Source of the DNA: Nectonema munidae
Lineage: Eukaryota; Nematomorpha; Nectonematoida; Nectonematidae
DNA: 64,000 bases
Assembly (NCBI GenBank): GCA_030549495.1
Contig: JAUIRK010000119.1
Location: forward strand, 186,001-250,000
Reading direction: 5' to 3'
Below, piece by piece: positions 11,300 to 22,783 of the stretch. The notes under the pieces are model-generated. The model worked only from the letters and a program-made list of their open reading frames with translations, was not told the DNA's origin and ran no database searches. The number at the start of each line of letters is the position of its first letter. Positions within the stretch are counted from its first letter, which is position 1. The position numbers and the translations under genes were made by a program.

Positions 11300-12959
11300 C
11301 TAGATGTTTATCTATAAACTATTATGCTAGGATAAATTTAAAATGATATCTAAATATAAAAACTTTCATTTTATTAAATTGTCAATTTTTATAAATATTA
11401 TAATATAGATACATTATAATAAATTTTTTTCCTAAGAGAAATCCTCTTTTTACGAAATTCGAATAAATTTTGATAAAATTTCAAAAACCAGCCAGATAAA
11501 TTAGTACTAAGAAAATTTTCCCAAAGTTATTAAAAATCAATGACTTTAAAATTTCCTAAATATCTGCCAACGTGAAAAATTATTTTTTTTTTAAAGATTT
11601 TCTTGACAAAAATATTGCCACCTTTGGATATATACTTCGAAGAATATTTTTTTTATTTTCCCCATCATTTGTTGGAAAAAATATTCTTTTAAAGATTTTC
11701 ATTTAAATTTGTGCAGGAAAATTAATTTTTTTAACCTTTTACCTTTCGAAGTTATCATTTCTCAACTTAATAAAAAGAATCAAGTTTTTTATGTTGACTT
11801 TTTCATGAAAATGATTTCTGTTAAGGTACCAAATTTTAAAACTTTAACACAAAATTTGATTTTCAGAAGAATTTTTGAAACTGGATTTCCAATTTTTCAA
11901 AAATAATAAGTCCACTTTCCGTATAAAGCCATTACCAAATTTATGTAAAAATGAGTTTTGAACAATTTTTAATACACTTTCAAAAGAATTTTCCTTTTCA
12001 AACGATGCCTATCGTTAAGACAGTTTACTTCATTGATGTATAAAATGTTTTTAGAATACAAAAATAATTATTCTGTAAAATTTAGTTAATATCTGTTGCG
12101 GGTATTATTAAAAAACCTTACAATTAAAAATGCGAGCTGATCATTATTGCCTAAACTTAATTCAAGGGTTTTCAAATAAATTTTGTTAATCATGTTGTAT
12201 ATGATTGGATACTTTGGTCGACACTTTAAAATTTCTTCATAAGTGCAGAATCTTTCATTAGGGCGGGAGACACTGTACTATTTTTTGAACAACTGGTTAA
12301 GTTTAACAATTTTTAAGATAAAATACAAACTTTCTAATAAAGTTTTCTAATTAAAAAAATGCTTCATCTTAAATAAAAATGGCTTTCCTAATAGATTTAT
12401 TGAAAATAATGAAAATTTTAATATAAAAACGAATAATAGTACACTAAATAATTGTGTAAGAGAAAACAAAAAATAAAAATTGAAGAGTTTTCAGAACTAC
12501 GAAGACTTTCACAGAGTTCTTATTTGACTATACACAATTCATCCTGATAAATAAAAATCTGAAAAAAAATTAAAGCGATTCATGAAATTGATGAAAAAAT
12601 TAATCATAAGTTCCATACCTAAATACTTTTTAGCTTTCTACATTCATCGATTTCTTGTTATTTGCAATATTAAAAACTTTTATTATCTAACCGGAATAAA
12701 TGAATACAGGAATATTGAATTAGAAAAAAATTTAAAAAGTGAAATCAGATAATTTTCTATATTTCTTATCATTTTTCATAAAATTTTGAATACACTGAAA
12801 TAAGAAAGAGACATTATATAAAACTGTTTTTAGATAAAATACTTTCAGAATAATTATTGATCATTAATTTTGTTAAAAGTTAAGTAAGGTAACAAATACG
12901 AATATGGTAAAAAAGTTGTTTTAAGAGTTCATTTTGAAATTACTTGAGCTTGATTTATT

Positions 12960-15240
12960 ATAAAATCTTAAAAAAATATTTAATATGAACTTATAATAAA
13001 GAATTAAGGAAAAAAGTTAAATTTCTTACAGATAAAGCAGAGATCAGCCTTGAAAAAAGTTTACAGAAAAGCAAAGATTGACCTTCAAAAAAAGTTGAAT
13101 GAACTTATGAAAAAAAATAAATAAAAAATTTAAGTTCCTTACACAGAAAGCAAAAGTCAATCTTAAAATTTTTTTAACGTAATTATAGAGAAATATAAGC
13201 AAAAAGTAAAGTTTGTTACAAAGAGAGCAAAGATCAACCTTTAAAAATTGAACTTATAAAAAGAATTAAAGAAAAAATTTTAATTTCTTACAGATAAAGC
13301 AAAGATCCGCCTTGAAAAAGTTTAATATAATAGGGGATGATAAAAAAGTTTACAGAAAATTTAAGATTGACCTTCAAAAAAAGTTGAATGAACTTATGAA
13401 AAAAAATATGTAAAAAATTTAAGTTCCTTACACAGAAAGCAAATGTCAACCTTAAAAAATAAATTAAGTAAAAATATTAATCTTTCAGAAAAAGCAAAGA
13501 TCAGCCTTGAAAAAAGTTTAATATAATAGGGGATGAACTTATAAAAAGTTTACAGAAAAGCAAACATTGACCTTCCAAAAAAGTCGAATGAACTTATGAA
13601 AATAAATAAATAAAAAATTTAAGTTCGTAAAGCAAAAGTCAGCCTTAAAAAATTTTTAACGTAATTATAAGGAAATATAAGTAAAAAGTAAATTTTGTTA
13701 CAGAGAGAGCAAAGATCAACCTTTAAAAATTGAACTTATAAAAAGAATTAAAGAAAAAATTTTAATTTCTTACAGATAAAGCAAAGATCCGCCTTGAAAA
13801 AGTTTAATATAATAGGGGATGATAAAAAAGTTTACAGAAAATTTAAGATTGACCTTCAAAAAAAGTTGAATGAACTTATGAAAAAAAATATGTAAAAAAT
13901 TTAAGTTCCTTACACAGAAAGCAAATGTCAACCTTAAAAAATAAATTAAGTAAAAATATTAATCTTTCAGAAAAAGCAAAGATCAGCCTTGAAAAAAGTT
14001 TAATATAATAGGGGATGAACTTATAAAAAAGTTTACAGAAAAGCAAACATTGACCTTCCAAAAAAGTCGAATGAACTTATGAAAATAAATAAATAAAAAA
14101 TTTAAGTTCGTAAAGCAAAAGTCAGCCTTAAAAAATTTTTAACGTAATTATAAGGAAATATAAGTAAAAAGTAAATTTTGTTACAGAGAGAGCAAAGATC
14201 AACCTTTAAAAATGTTTAATATGAACTTATAAAAAAGAATTAAAGAAAAAATTTTAATTTCTTACAGATAAAGCAAAGATCCGCCTTAAAAAAGTTTAAT
14301 ATAATAGGGGATGATAAAAAAGTTTACAGAAAATTAAAGATTGACCTTCAAAAAAAGTTGAATGAACTTATGAAAAAAAATAAGTAAAAAATTTAAGTTC
14401 CTTACACAGAAAGCAAATGTCAACCTTAAAAAATAAATTAAGTAAAAATATTAATCTTACAGAAAAAGCAAAGATCAGCCTTGAAAAAAGTTTAATATAA
14501 TAGGGGATGAACTTATAAAAAGTTTACAGAAAAGCAAACATTGACCTTCCAAAAAAGTTTAATGAACTTATGAAAATAAATAAATAAAAAATTTAAGTTC
14601 GTAAAGAAGTCAGCCTTAAAAAATTTTTAACGTAATTATAAGGAAATATAAGTAAAAAGTAAATTTTGTTACAGAGAGAGCAAAGATCAACCTTTAAAAA
14701 TGTTTAATATGAACTTATAAAAAAGAATTAAAGAAAAAATTTTAATTTCTTACAGATAAAGCAAAGATCCGCCTTAAAAAAGTTTAATATAATAGGGGAT
14801 GATAAAAAAGTTTACATAAAATTAAAGATTGACCTTCAAAAAAAGTTGAATGAACTTATGAAAAAAAATAAGTAAAAAATTTAAGTTCCTGACACAGAAA
14901 GCAAAGGTCAACCTTAAAAATTTTTAACGTAATTATAGGAAAAATCAGTAAAAAGTAAAGTTTGTTACAGCGAGAGCAAAGATCAACCTTAAAAATATTT
15001 AATATGAACTTATAATAAAGAATTAAGGAAACAAGTTAATTTCTTACAGATAAAGCAAAGATCCGCCTTGAAAAAGTTAAATATAATAGAGGATGAACTT
15101 ATAAAATAAATTAAGTAAAAATATTAAGGCCAACCTTCAAAAAAAATATTATAATAAGCGAAGAACTTATAAAAACAATTATAAATAAGTTAAGTTTCTT
15201 ACAGAAAAAACAAAGTTCAAACTATAAAAAAAATTTGAAA
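12960..15240. repeat. Higher-order tandem satellite inside the 6 kb element
   Basis: The phrase cttacagataaagcaaagat recurs at 13025, 13287, 13769, 14261, 14749 and 15043. The three central intervals are 482, 492 and 488 bp, and the outer ones are shorter. Each roughly 485-bp unit contains about seven diverged sub-repeats of 50-80 bp. Their shared core is an A-rich cagaNaaagcaaaga word followed by tcaNccttNaaaaa. It is a two-level array, with monomers grouped into a higher-order unit. All open frames in it are artefacts. Confidence 0.85.
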
Positions 15241-15556
15241 TAGAAAACAAGAAAGAAAATGGTTGTAATTATATTTTAGAAGAAAATAAAAGAATTCGCC
15301 ATTTTTAAAAATTCAAAAAAAATGGCCGTCGAATTTGCAGCTTATTTTACCCTTAAAATGGTTCCCAAAAATTTCGGAAAAGTTTGAGAGGCTATCATAC
15401 AAATTCTAGGGAACAGATTTAATTGTAACTTTGAATATATATATTGTATATTATATTTAGTTTATATGCAAAATTTAAATTAAATTGTCAAATTATTTAC
15501 AAAGTTATTTAACTTTATATTTGAAGCTATTTTTGCAGCTTATTTTACATAGACCG

Positions 15557-16816
15557 GTACATATGATCACTTTTAACTAAAAGAGAAGTAAGTCTTAAAC
15601 TAGAAATTACATCAGGAACATTAGTAATAAGTAAATCAATAATTGAAATACCACGCTTCAGTTACGAGCTGAGAAAAACATTTTTCTTGTAATATATTTA
15701 AAAAATTTTTAGTGTTTATCAGTCTTATTATACATCGAATTCCAATTAATTTCAGGGTAATTGAAATCTCCTAGAATTATTATATTACAATGTGAAAATT
15801 TTGAGTAAAGTAAACTAAGAAGGGAAATTATTTCATTTGAAGATTCCAAAAAAAGAGAATTAGGACTTGTGTATATACAGCAAAATATGAATTCTTGGTT
15901 TTTGAATATAACACTTAAAGTGAGATACTCAATAAATCTAGGGTTAAAAATTAAATAACTTTAAACAAAACTTCTTTATGCAAATAAAATAATACCCCCC
16001 CCCCCCCTCTTTATTCAATAAAGTATTAGGATAGAAGCAAAAATTATGAATTATTACAGACATCTCTATATCATAGACCGTATGATTGATAAAATAAACT
16101 CCTTCTTTGGAAGAACTTCAGTCACTGCAGCTACTGAAATTTTTCCATCTTTCAAAATATAGAACAATTCCTCTCTTTTACTCAATAATTGATTAGCATT
16201 AGTATAAAATACAGATGTATTACTTGGAATAGTTCTTTTTAAATTGCATAAGGAAGCTGTTATACTGAATTTTTGCATTACTTTCTTCTTTATAATTTTT
16301 AAATCTTTTAAATTATCTCCTGAAACAACAAAATTAAACGAATCATCATTTTTGTTTTGGTTTTTTGTATCAGCCTCTATTTTAATTCTTTCTACTTGAT
16401 TAAAATCATTGAAAACCAAAAATTTTCTAAAATTAGAGGAGCTTTCATTAAATTTGAAAGGGGACATTTTACTGTTCGTTTACTTTCAATATTTTTATAA
16501 TTCTAATTGGTCTTTTAGGCAATAAACTATGAGATTTTTTACCCATTCTGTCAATCTTATTAACCGTTACAAGATTTAAGTTAAGATGAGTATAGAATAA
16601 CTCATTAACAAAACTTTCATCATCAAATCTAACACCATTATTTTATTCTGAAACCCCATGAACAACATGATTAAGCTTCCTCTCTCTTTATCGATTTCTT
16701 GAAAACGCTCATCATCGAGAGCTTCTTTAATATCTTTGAAATTAGGAACAACCTCTACATCTCCATTTATATTTTTGTCACATGATTTTTTTAAATTATC
16801 AGTAAACTGATGATTT
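15557..16816 (-). pseudogene. LINE ORF1/ORF2 with AP-endonuclease, minus strand
   Basis: Upstream (near 16670-16490 on the minus strand) an ORF1-like segment reads DRMGKKSHSLLPKRPIRII, the RLGKK..RP pattern of LINE ORF1 proteins. From 16466 a frame of 133 residues ends in FYTNANQLLSKREELFYIL and VAAVTEVLPKKEF, the N-terminus of the apurinic endonuclease with its catalytic E. Further down, broken frames give CCIYTSPNSLF, NIIILGDFNYPEINW and SDHMY, which are the YRP-like, GDFN and SDH catalytic blocks. A run of 13 C lies at 15995-16007. Several frameshifts make it inactive. Confidence 0.75.
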
Positions 16817-16946
16817 TTAAGCCTCAATGTTTTTTAGGGTGTACCTCTCAGCTTAAAAATTGAAGGTCAGGGGTTTGACCCCCAACTCTTATGATAAGCC
16901 AAGTTTTCGATAAATTACAAGCTGCGTCAATTCAACAAACAACAAC
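16817..16946 (+). repeat. tRNA-derived SINE (family S1) inserted in the LINE
   Basis: A 130-bp insert is flanked by perfect 13-bp copies of aaactgatgattt (16804-16816 and 16947-16959), the product of LINE-driven target-primed integration. It begins taagcctcaatg and contains a B-box-like ggtcaggggtttgaccc. It ends in a caacaaacaacaac tail. A second copy lies on the minus strand at 34135-34203. Confidence 0.8.
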
Positions 16947-16959
16947 AAACTGATGATTT

Positions 16960-17235
16960 ACATTACTAGTTTATCAAAAATATTGTTATCTTTCATTTCT
17001 TGATCAATCGCATGATGAGTAATACTTTTGGACATGGCATTATTTTTTTCAGAGAAATCTGATTTCAGTGCCGTAAATCCACTTTCACTCGTTTCCTTTG
17101 AATTTGAATTTCATCAGAAATAAGATCAATAGATTTTTTAAAGGTTAGGCCATACCTGATTTTTTGGCCATTTCAGCAAGGTCTGCTCCTTTTGAACGTT
17201 TGCTCTCCTCTTCGGACCTGATATATGTCAATTAA
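16960..17235 (-). pseudogene. LINE ORF1 N-terminal remnant, minus strand
   Basis: The minus-strand translation contains SEEESKRSKGADLAEMAKKS and further charged, helix-forming text in broken frames. Position and strand make it the upstream continuation of the LINE interrupted by the SINE. No domain is recognised on its own. Confidence 0.4.
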
Positions 17236-17269
17236 ATGATGGCCCCTTGAAACGTTAATGTTTAATAGA

Positions 17270-18110
17270 CCAGTTAATGTTTTTCATCACTAAAAAATTA
17301 ATTGTATAAAGTTAGCTGAATTATATTCTTTCAAATTTCGTGACTTTTCATAAAAATCGCTAGCTGCATCTCTTGATACCATTTTCATGGTAGTTAAATA
17401 ACCCTCTTATGCCAAAAGCTGCCAATCAAATGAAAAAATTTTCAACAAAATTAGGGCATCATCTGTAGTAAAACTTATAACCTAATTTATATTATATAAT
17501 ATGTAAATCTGATGTTGAAGTTGACCCATAAATTAAAGGGAAATTAAATTCAAAAATAATATAATTTATTGGGCACAGGATTTAAAACCCTGAATTTTCA
17601 CCGACACTCGGCTTTATCAAACCAATATACTAATTATATAGTTTTGAACGCATAACACTATATATTTAATTTTTTCATTAATCATGGCTACTTTTTAGAA
17701 AATGTTAATCAAAGTTTTGATTGCTCAGAAACATATCTAATAAAACATTTTTTTACATTTAGGATTTGAATACCTATAAGTGTTGATCAAATTTTCGATT
17801 TACTTCTAAAAATTGTCTCCAAAAACATTCCTTCAAATTTTGCATAAAATATGTTTTTATACCAAATCGATCATGCTGGTTTCATTTCTGAACGCAGTTT
17901 TCACCTTTAGAGATCTTAAAATATCTGTCAGTGCCAATCAAATTTTCGATTTACTTCTAAAAACTATCTTCAAAAATATTCTCTCTAATTTAAAAACGAA
18001 ATAAATCTGATAATAAAATGGAGGATACTGATAAAAAGCCTAAAATCAGCAAGAAGATTCTTTAATCAGAATACTTTGAGAGCGGAAAGTGTCTGTTCAA
18101 AACAAATCCT
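17270..18110. repeat. TTAA-family element, left-arm copy
   Basis: The stretch from cactaaaaaattaattgta to the caagaagattctttaatcag segment matches, in order, the left part of the complete element at 53446-56851 (53490-55530). It has fewer tandem units in the middle. The shared landmarks are cgctagctgcatct, ttttcatggtagtt, gcgcataacact and cagaaa-tatctaataaaa. The terminal repeat of the complete copy is not visible here. Confidence 0.65.
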
Positions 18111-19465
18111 TAAAAAAAATGACTAAGCCATTTTTCCAACCTGTATTGGTTGCAGTATTATCTAAAAGAATGGCACATATGTTCTGCGAACTTTTATACT
18201 CTTTTAAAGTGTTTACTTAACAATAATTTCTCCAGTTGCACCAAAGGAGCAGTTCTATGAGTAAGATATTTTCATTGAGACTCTCCATCTTCAACTGTAA
18301 ATGTCAAATGGTGTTCTTTTATTGCATCTCTTTTTAACCAATTTACGGCCAATGTTCCTATTTTTGAACATAAGTAATTTCATCTTCGTGTGCTTTTTTC
18401 AATGACTTTGAATATAAATCGTCTGCGTTTTTTAGATATCGTCTGCTTTGCTTGCCCTTAAATGGGTTAATAGTACTTTATCATCTTCGAATTTTTCTAC
18501 AAATGTTAAGATTTTATCGTCAATTTTTCCATCAACGCTAATACAGAAAAACTCGTTCTTTGGTTTCCTTTCATTATTACTGATTATTTTTACCTTGGCT
18601 TTGGCTCTATCTATTTTACTTTTATCAACTAATATATCTTGAACTTTAACTTCTTCTTTCATTAAATGTTTTATGTCATTGAATAAAGCGTTTGCTAAAG
18701 CTGATCCTACGTTGGAAGAACAATCGTGCCTTACAAATTCCATTGCATATCTTGGTAATTTCGTGAGATTATAACTTTCTTTTATATTTATATCAGGATT
18801 CATATCTTCTTCGTCCTAAATTATCAAATTATTATTAACGTTTTTACCTGAGAAATATATGAGTGAGATAATGATTGATTTTCATTAAATTTTTTGGTAT
18901 CACATTACTTTTTTTAAAGCTCTTTTCATTTTTTCTTGAAGCATTTATATCAATAGAAGATATTTGAAAATTACCTTTTGGTACAACTTTATTTCTTTGA
19001 TGGCGAAAGTACAATCTTTCTTGAATGGGAACCTTTGCTTCAGGATATTATTAGCATGCTTTTGATTTATTTATTTCATATTTGTCAATAAATTATTAAC
19101 TTTCCTTTTTATGGATTTATTATTAATCAAAGGTAAGTTGCAATTTATTGAACTCCAAATGTATTTTAGTACAGTGCAAATTTTTTCAACAATTGAAAAA
19201 AATCCAAATTAGGAAAAGAATAAGTGAGAAAATAATAATATTGAATAACTTCTAAACAAGTGCTTGGATGCGTTAATGATATATTACTTGGACCACGGCC
19301 GAATTTTTCTTCGCTCTTCTTACGAGTAAGAGTTTTCTTTATTTTACCTATTTTAAAATTATATAATGAAGTTATAGACTGAAACGAACATAGAAATGTA
19401 TATATTAAAAAAAAATGAAAACTATTGATTAAAAAATTTGTTTCCGAAAGAAATACATAAAACAT
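18111..19465 (-). pseudogene. Transposase-like gene between the arms of a TTAA-family element
   Basis: The minus-strand frame from 18803 reads PRYAMEFVRHDCSSNVGSAL, then VDKSKIDRAKAK, then FFCISVDGKIDDKILTF. Below the MITE at 18338-18466 the frame goes on with KEHHLTFTVEDGES and, after a shift, ILLDNTATNTGWKNGLV. The order DKSKI-R..K, DGK.D.T, EH..., DNTATNTGW resembles a transposon-borne protein family that I remember from many invertebrates but cannot name. The D-N-T..NTG block looks like the DGA block of hAT-type RNase H folds. Upstream, 19340-19230 gives GRGPSNISLTHPSTCLEVIQ, which may be the N-terminus. Stops and shifts between the parts make it a pseudogene or a gene with short introns. 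Function as a transposase is inference. Confidence 0.45.
18338..18466. mobile_element. TTAA MITE (piggyBac-type), copy 1
   Basis: A 129-bp insert between TTAA (18334-18337) and TTAA (18467-18470) has inverted ends ccaatttacggcc and, reversed, cccatttaagggc. It lies inside the minus-strand transposase-like gene, whose reading frame is the same on both sides of the TTAA. A near-identical copy is at 23548-23677 and a diverged one at 56106-56233. Confidence 0.85.
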
Positions 19466-19529
19466 TTTTATTGTTTTTTAATTGTATGAATTAAAATACA
19501 ACTGTCGTTTGTAGGATCCTAGTGTGGTT

Positions 19530-19745
19530 TTGAAATCGACCTACCCTAGTATATATGTGTAAAAAACTCTATATAATTATTTAAATAATAAGTTCCTTTT
19601 TGAGGTGAGGTGTACTATATAAATCAATTTTTTGAAGGTTTGATTGATTTCGATAAAAAAAATGGACATCACCACTGAATTCAGCATATTCGAAATATGC
19701 AAATCACTTTAAAAATATTTATAAAAACGTATTACTATTTTTGCC
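19530..19745. repeat. TTAA-family element, right-arm copy
   Basis: The segment gaggtg.gtactatataaatc, tttgattgatttcgat and catcaccactgaattcagca matches the roughly 140-bp repeat unit of the right arm at 56340-56770. With 17270-18110 it brackets the minus-strand transposase-like gene. Confidence 0.6.
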
Positions 19746-20876
19746 CCACAAAATTGCCCATATTAACAAGACAGTTCAAGATTACACTTTGATAAAAGTT
19801 AGAATCATATTTGTCTGATTCTTCTCCACGAATATATAGAGTACGACTTAGTAGAGAGAGATCGGAAAAAGGGATGTTTCATCCAGATTAAATATATCAA
19901 GAAAATAACCTTGTATAATTTCAGGTATTGTTTTTTTTGCACTAAATTAACTTTCATAAGAGTCATAAAATTCTTCGTTTTATAAGTTAAAGTATTATTA
20001 ACATTGCATCGAACTACAATTTTTTAATTGAAATAATTAAAATTTTAAATATTTTAATACATAATTTTTAAAGGGATGTAGCCGGCCAGTTGAAGTCTTG
20101 AAAGTTTAAAGCTTTTTAGCTTCTGTTGTAAAAGACGGTATTTTATAGGAATGTTATATTTCTTGTATCGCTATGGAAAGACCATAGTTTACCTTCAATT
20201 CCTAGGAATGGTAGTGAATAAGTCCGTTTTTGACTTTCATCGATATTGTTCATAAATTGGGATTGAATATCACTTTTATTCTTTAATATTATACTAACTT
20301 GGGTTTTGCTGCAATTAAAATTTGCATTGAGCTGAAAACTCTATTTGAAGTAAAAAGAGATGTTGTTCATGAGTCAAGAATAGATCATTTACTCGAATAG
20401 AGTTTGTGTAGAGCTTTCCAACACAAAATATCTTACAACTAAATAGTTAGTGCTATAATTTATATAAGAGAAGTTCATGCCAAAAAAGATGTCCTTAATA
20501 GCAAGATTTTTGTAGCTAGAAAAATATCCCTACTAGTGAAGATAAACGTTCTCCCTATTTTTAATATCCAAAATTGTATTCAAGCTATTTATTAGAATCT
20601 TCTTCAAAGCGTCCTGACTACTGAAGTATTGTTAACCACTTTCTAAGAGTTAATATAAAAAAATTCAGGAACAAATAAGTTGAAGAGGTGTGCTTTAGGA
20701 GTATATTCCCTACTAATTTTAAAAGATGCTTTTCGTTATCTCCAATATCGAGGATAATAAATCGTTTAAAATGTCATATTAACTATTTAAAGTCAAAACA
20801 ATTCTATTTTTTTTGGTAGAAAAGTAAATTAAACACATTTATCTGTAATGGCTTATTTCATCAATAAATAAGTATT
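19746..20876. other. AT-rich stretch without recognised features
   Basis: No gene, inverted repeat or tandem repeat stands out. Read on the minus strand it lies downstream of the terminal exon candidate at 21001-21188, so its right end could hold 3' flanking sequence of that gene. Confidence 0.3.
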
Positions 20877-20882
20877 TTTATT
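20877..20882 (-). promoter_or_regulatory. Possible polyadenylation signal AATAAA
   Basis: The + strand tttatt gives AATAAA on the minus strand, about 120 bp after the stop codon of the exon at 21001-21188. Such hexamers are common in AT-rich DNA, so this is only consistent with a gene end. Confidence 0.3.
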
Positions 20883-21000
20883 ATAAAACAAGAATGAGGA
20901 AAAATTAATGAATTTACTCTACAAAATATATTTTTTTTTCATGTAGAAAGTAGACTTTTTGCAGAAATGAAAATAAGCTTCATTCTTAAAAAAATAAAAA

Positions 21001-21188
21001 TTATAATGAATTTAAAAAAAATAAATAATTTTCGAAAAAAAAACTACTAGAAAAGGAATCTTGAGATTCCATAGGATTTGAAGATGAACAAAGTCGTTTT
21101 ATCTTTTGCCATAAACTTAAACTTTCATTTCCAACGAAACTTTCTTGTTCTTCCTCTTTGTTAAGTGTAGTATTTTCATCTTTATAAT
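21001..21188 (-). CDS. Candidate terminal coding exon of a host gene
   Basis: On the minus strand a strong acceptor, ttttgttcttag, is followed by AT, then codons for YKDENTTLNKEEEQESF and LWQKIKRLCSSSNPMESQ, to a TAA stop at 21001-21003. The two leading bases complete the G left by the donor of the exon at 23710-23996, giving GAT (Asp). The peptide is acidic, then basic, then serine-rich, with a phenylalanine-rich end and no membrane segment. No family was recognised. The proposed intron of 2.5 kb holds a hAT element and a TTAA MITE. It could still be a chance open frame, because the exon is short and AT-rich. Confidence 0.45.
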
Positions 21189-21680
21189 CTAAGAACAAAA
21201 CATAACAGTGCTTTTTAACAAGAGCGGAACTTCATAGCTTCTATGGAGATTTGGGACCACAAACGATAGAATCTAACTGGGGAGCTTGAAAGCAATAAAA
21301 AGATCAATATGGTAAGAATCTAAATATTAAGACTGATTTAGCTTTCTCAATTCTAAATAAATAAATGGTCTAACTCTTAAAATATTCAATTTACACGTAA
21401 ACCGGATATTTTTATAGTTCGGTTTCTTTATTGTGAAGAATCCATAAAATACATTTTAGATGAATAAGTACTACATCAAAATAACTTACAAGCGTTTTTT
21501 CAGGAAGGGAACTCCCTCGTTAATCGAGGTCATGGCGTATTACAATTTAAAAAAAGAAGAAATTCAAACATATCTGGTAATCCCCCTTTGAAAGTAGGAA
21601 TGACATTTTGATAAATAATGAAGGAATTTATTTTTGAAAGACATAAAAGGCTAAGAACCAGTGGATTATTATAAAGAGAC

Positions 21681-22775
21681 TAGAGATGCACCGAACAGCA
21701 TTTTTGCCGAATACGAATATTCGACTGCATACTATTCGGTAATGGCCGAATACACATAATATTCTTTTATGTTTATATGTTTTATTTTGTCTTAGCCATT
21801 TTTATATTTATATTAATTGTATATTTTATTTTTTATCTTTTTAGAAATTCTTACCTAGCAATTATAACGATTGTTCATTACATAATATTCATAATTAGAA
21901 ATACAATTATAGTTTGAACTTTCAAATGTCTCAAAGTCGCAGTGTCGTATGGAAATATTTTAAGCCTCGTGAAAATGATCCAACATACTGTTTGTGTAAT
22001 TTATGCAATGGCAAGGTTTCTAGAGGGGAAGGATTGCAAAAAATCTCTCTCTGGAGGGAAAGAAAATATGGAACATAAATGACCATAGAGCTGTTGAACT
22101 TCACAAATTAATTGGAGATTATGCTGTATACACAATGTATACACAGCCATTTTTAGTTGTTGAAAATGAAGGTTTCAAACGCCTTATGAAAAAAATTTGC
22201 CCTAAATATAGTATTCCATGTAGGAGATATTTTTCTGATAAGACTGACCCAAATATATATGATCAGCTATTTAAGAAATTTGAAGCTGAGGTACTAGCAG
22301 CAAATTTTATTTCTTTAACAACAGATATATGGACTGCCACTACAGCAAACTTTCCATTCATAAGCTTAACAGCACAGTGGATCTTTAACAACTTTGAATG
22401 TCAAAATTTATCAATATAAGTACAGTACTGACTAATGAGTCTTCTGACTAGGTATTAAGCAATAGCTTAGTAATCACCGTATTTACTTTTTGTGTTCATA
22501 TTCTGGTTGCATTAGCCATTTACTTTTCCATTTTTTCTGTTCATATTCTTATGTTTTATTTGTGTTCATATTCTTGTTTGCATTTAATTAATAAACTTGT
22601 TCAAAAAAGCCATAAAGGTATAGCTATAGCCATTTAATTAGTCTGGTGAGCCACATGGTGGTGGTAAAATACCCGTATAATATAAAACTATTCGGTACCG
22701 AATAGTCCACAAAAAGGCCGAATATCGAATAGTGAGAAAAATGACCGAATAGGCCGAATATTCGGTACACCTCTA
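21681..22775 (+). mobile_element. hAT element with perfect 8-bp duplication
   Basis: The left end is tagagatgcaccgaa and the reversed right end tagaggtgtaccgaa. A perfect 8-bp duplication, aaagagac, lies at 21673-21680 and 22776-22783. Subterminal regions on both sides are crowded with ATTCGG/CCGAAT words. The interior carries an N-terminal transposase remnant (21926-22420). At 1095 bp it is an internally deleted copy. Confidence 0.9.
21926..22420 (+). pseudogene. hAT transposase N-terminus with BED finger (ZBED-like)
   Basis: The frame begins MSQSRSVVWKYFKPREND and continues CLCNLCNGKVSRGEG, the W..F and C..C pairs of a BED zinc finger. The His pair that should follow is lost in a frameshift near 22060. 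From 22135 a second frame reads PFLVVENEGFKRLMK and LTTDIWTATTANFPF, the conserved N-terminal half of the ZBED-type hAT catalytic region (with the T-D-x-W block). It stops at 22420, so the rest of the catalytic domain and the dimerisation region are missing. Confidence 0.8.
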
Positions 22776-22783
22776 AAAGAGAC

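Larger units (their letters stand above)
9577..15556. mobile_element. 6 kb TIR element inserted in the LINE, superfamily unassigned
   Basis: The terminal inverted repeats align without gaps for about 45 bp: left gGGTaggTGTAAAATAAGC, right (reversed) cGGTctaTGTAAAATAAGC, both continuing TGCAAAA. The 8-bp duplication gtacatat flanks the element at 9569-9576 and 15557-15564. The endonuclease coding sequence of the host LINE is interrupted exactly there. A further copy of the end motif (tttgcagcttattttac) lies subterminally at about 15333. No transposase-like frame was found in 5980 bp. The content is AT-rich DNA, a pogo-like MITE candidate and a 2.3 kb satellite. An 8-bp duplication fits hAT, P or Merlin-type elements, but the end sequence does not decide. 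Confidence 0.75.

Noticed and set aside
13876-14061. Minus-strand open frame in the satellite
   Set aside because: The frame follows the repeat unit and is composed of F, L and K from A-rich monomers. It has no independent support.
12960-15240. CRISPR-like array
   Set aside because: The repeats are diverged, the spacing is not constant and the intervals are themselves repeated. The genome is eukaryotic. It is a higher-order satellite.
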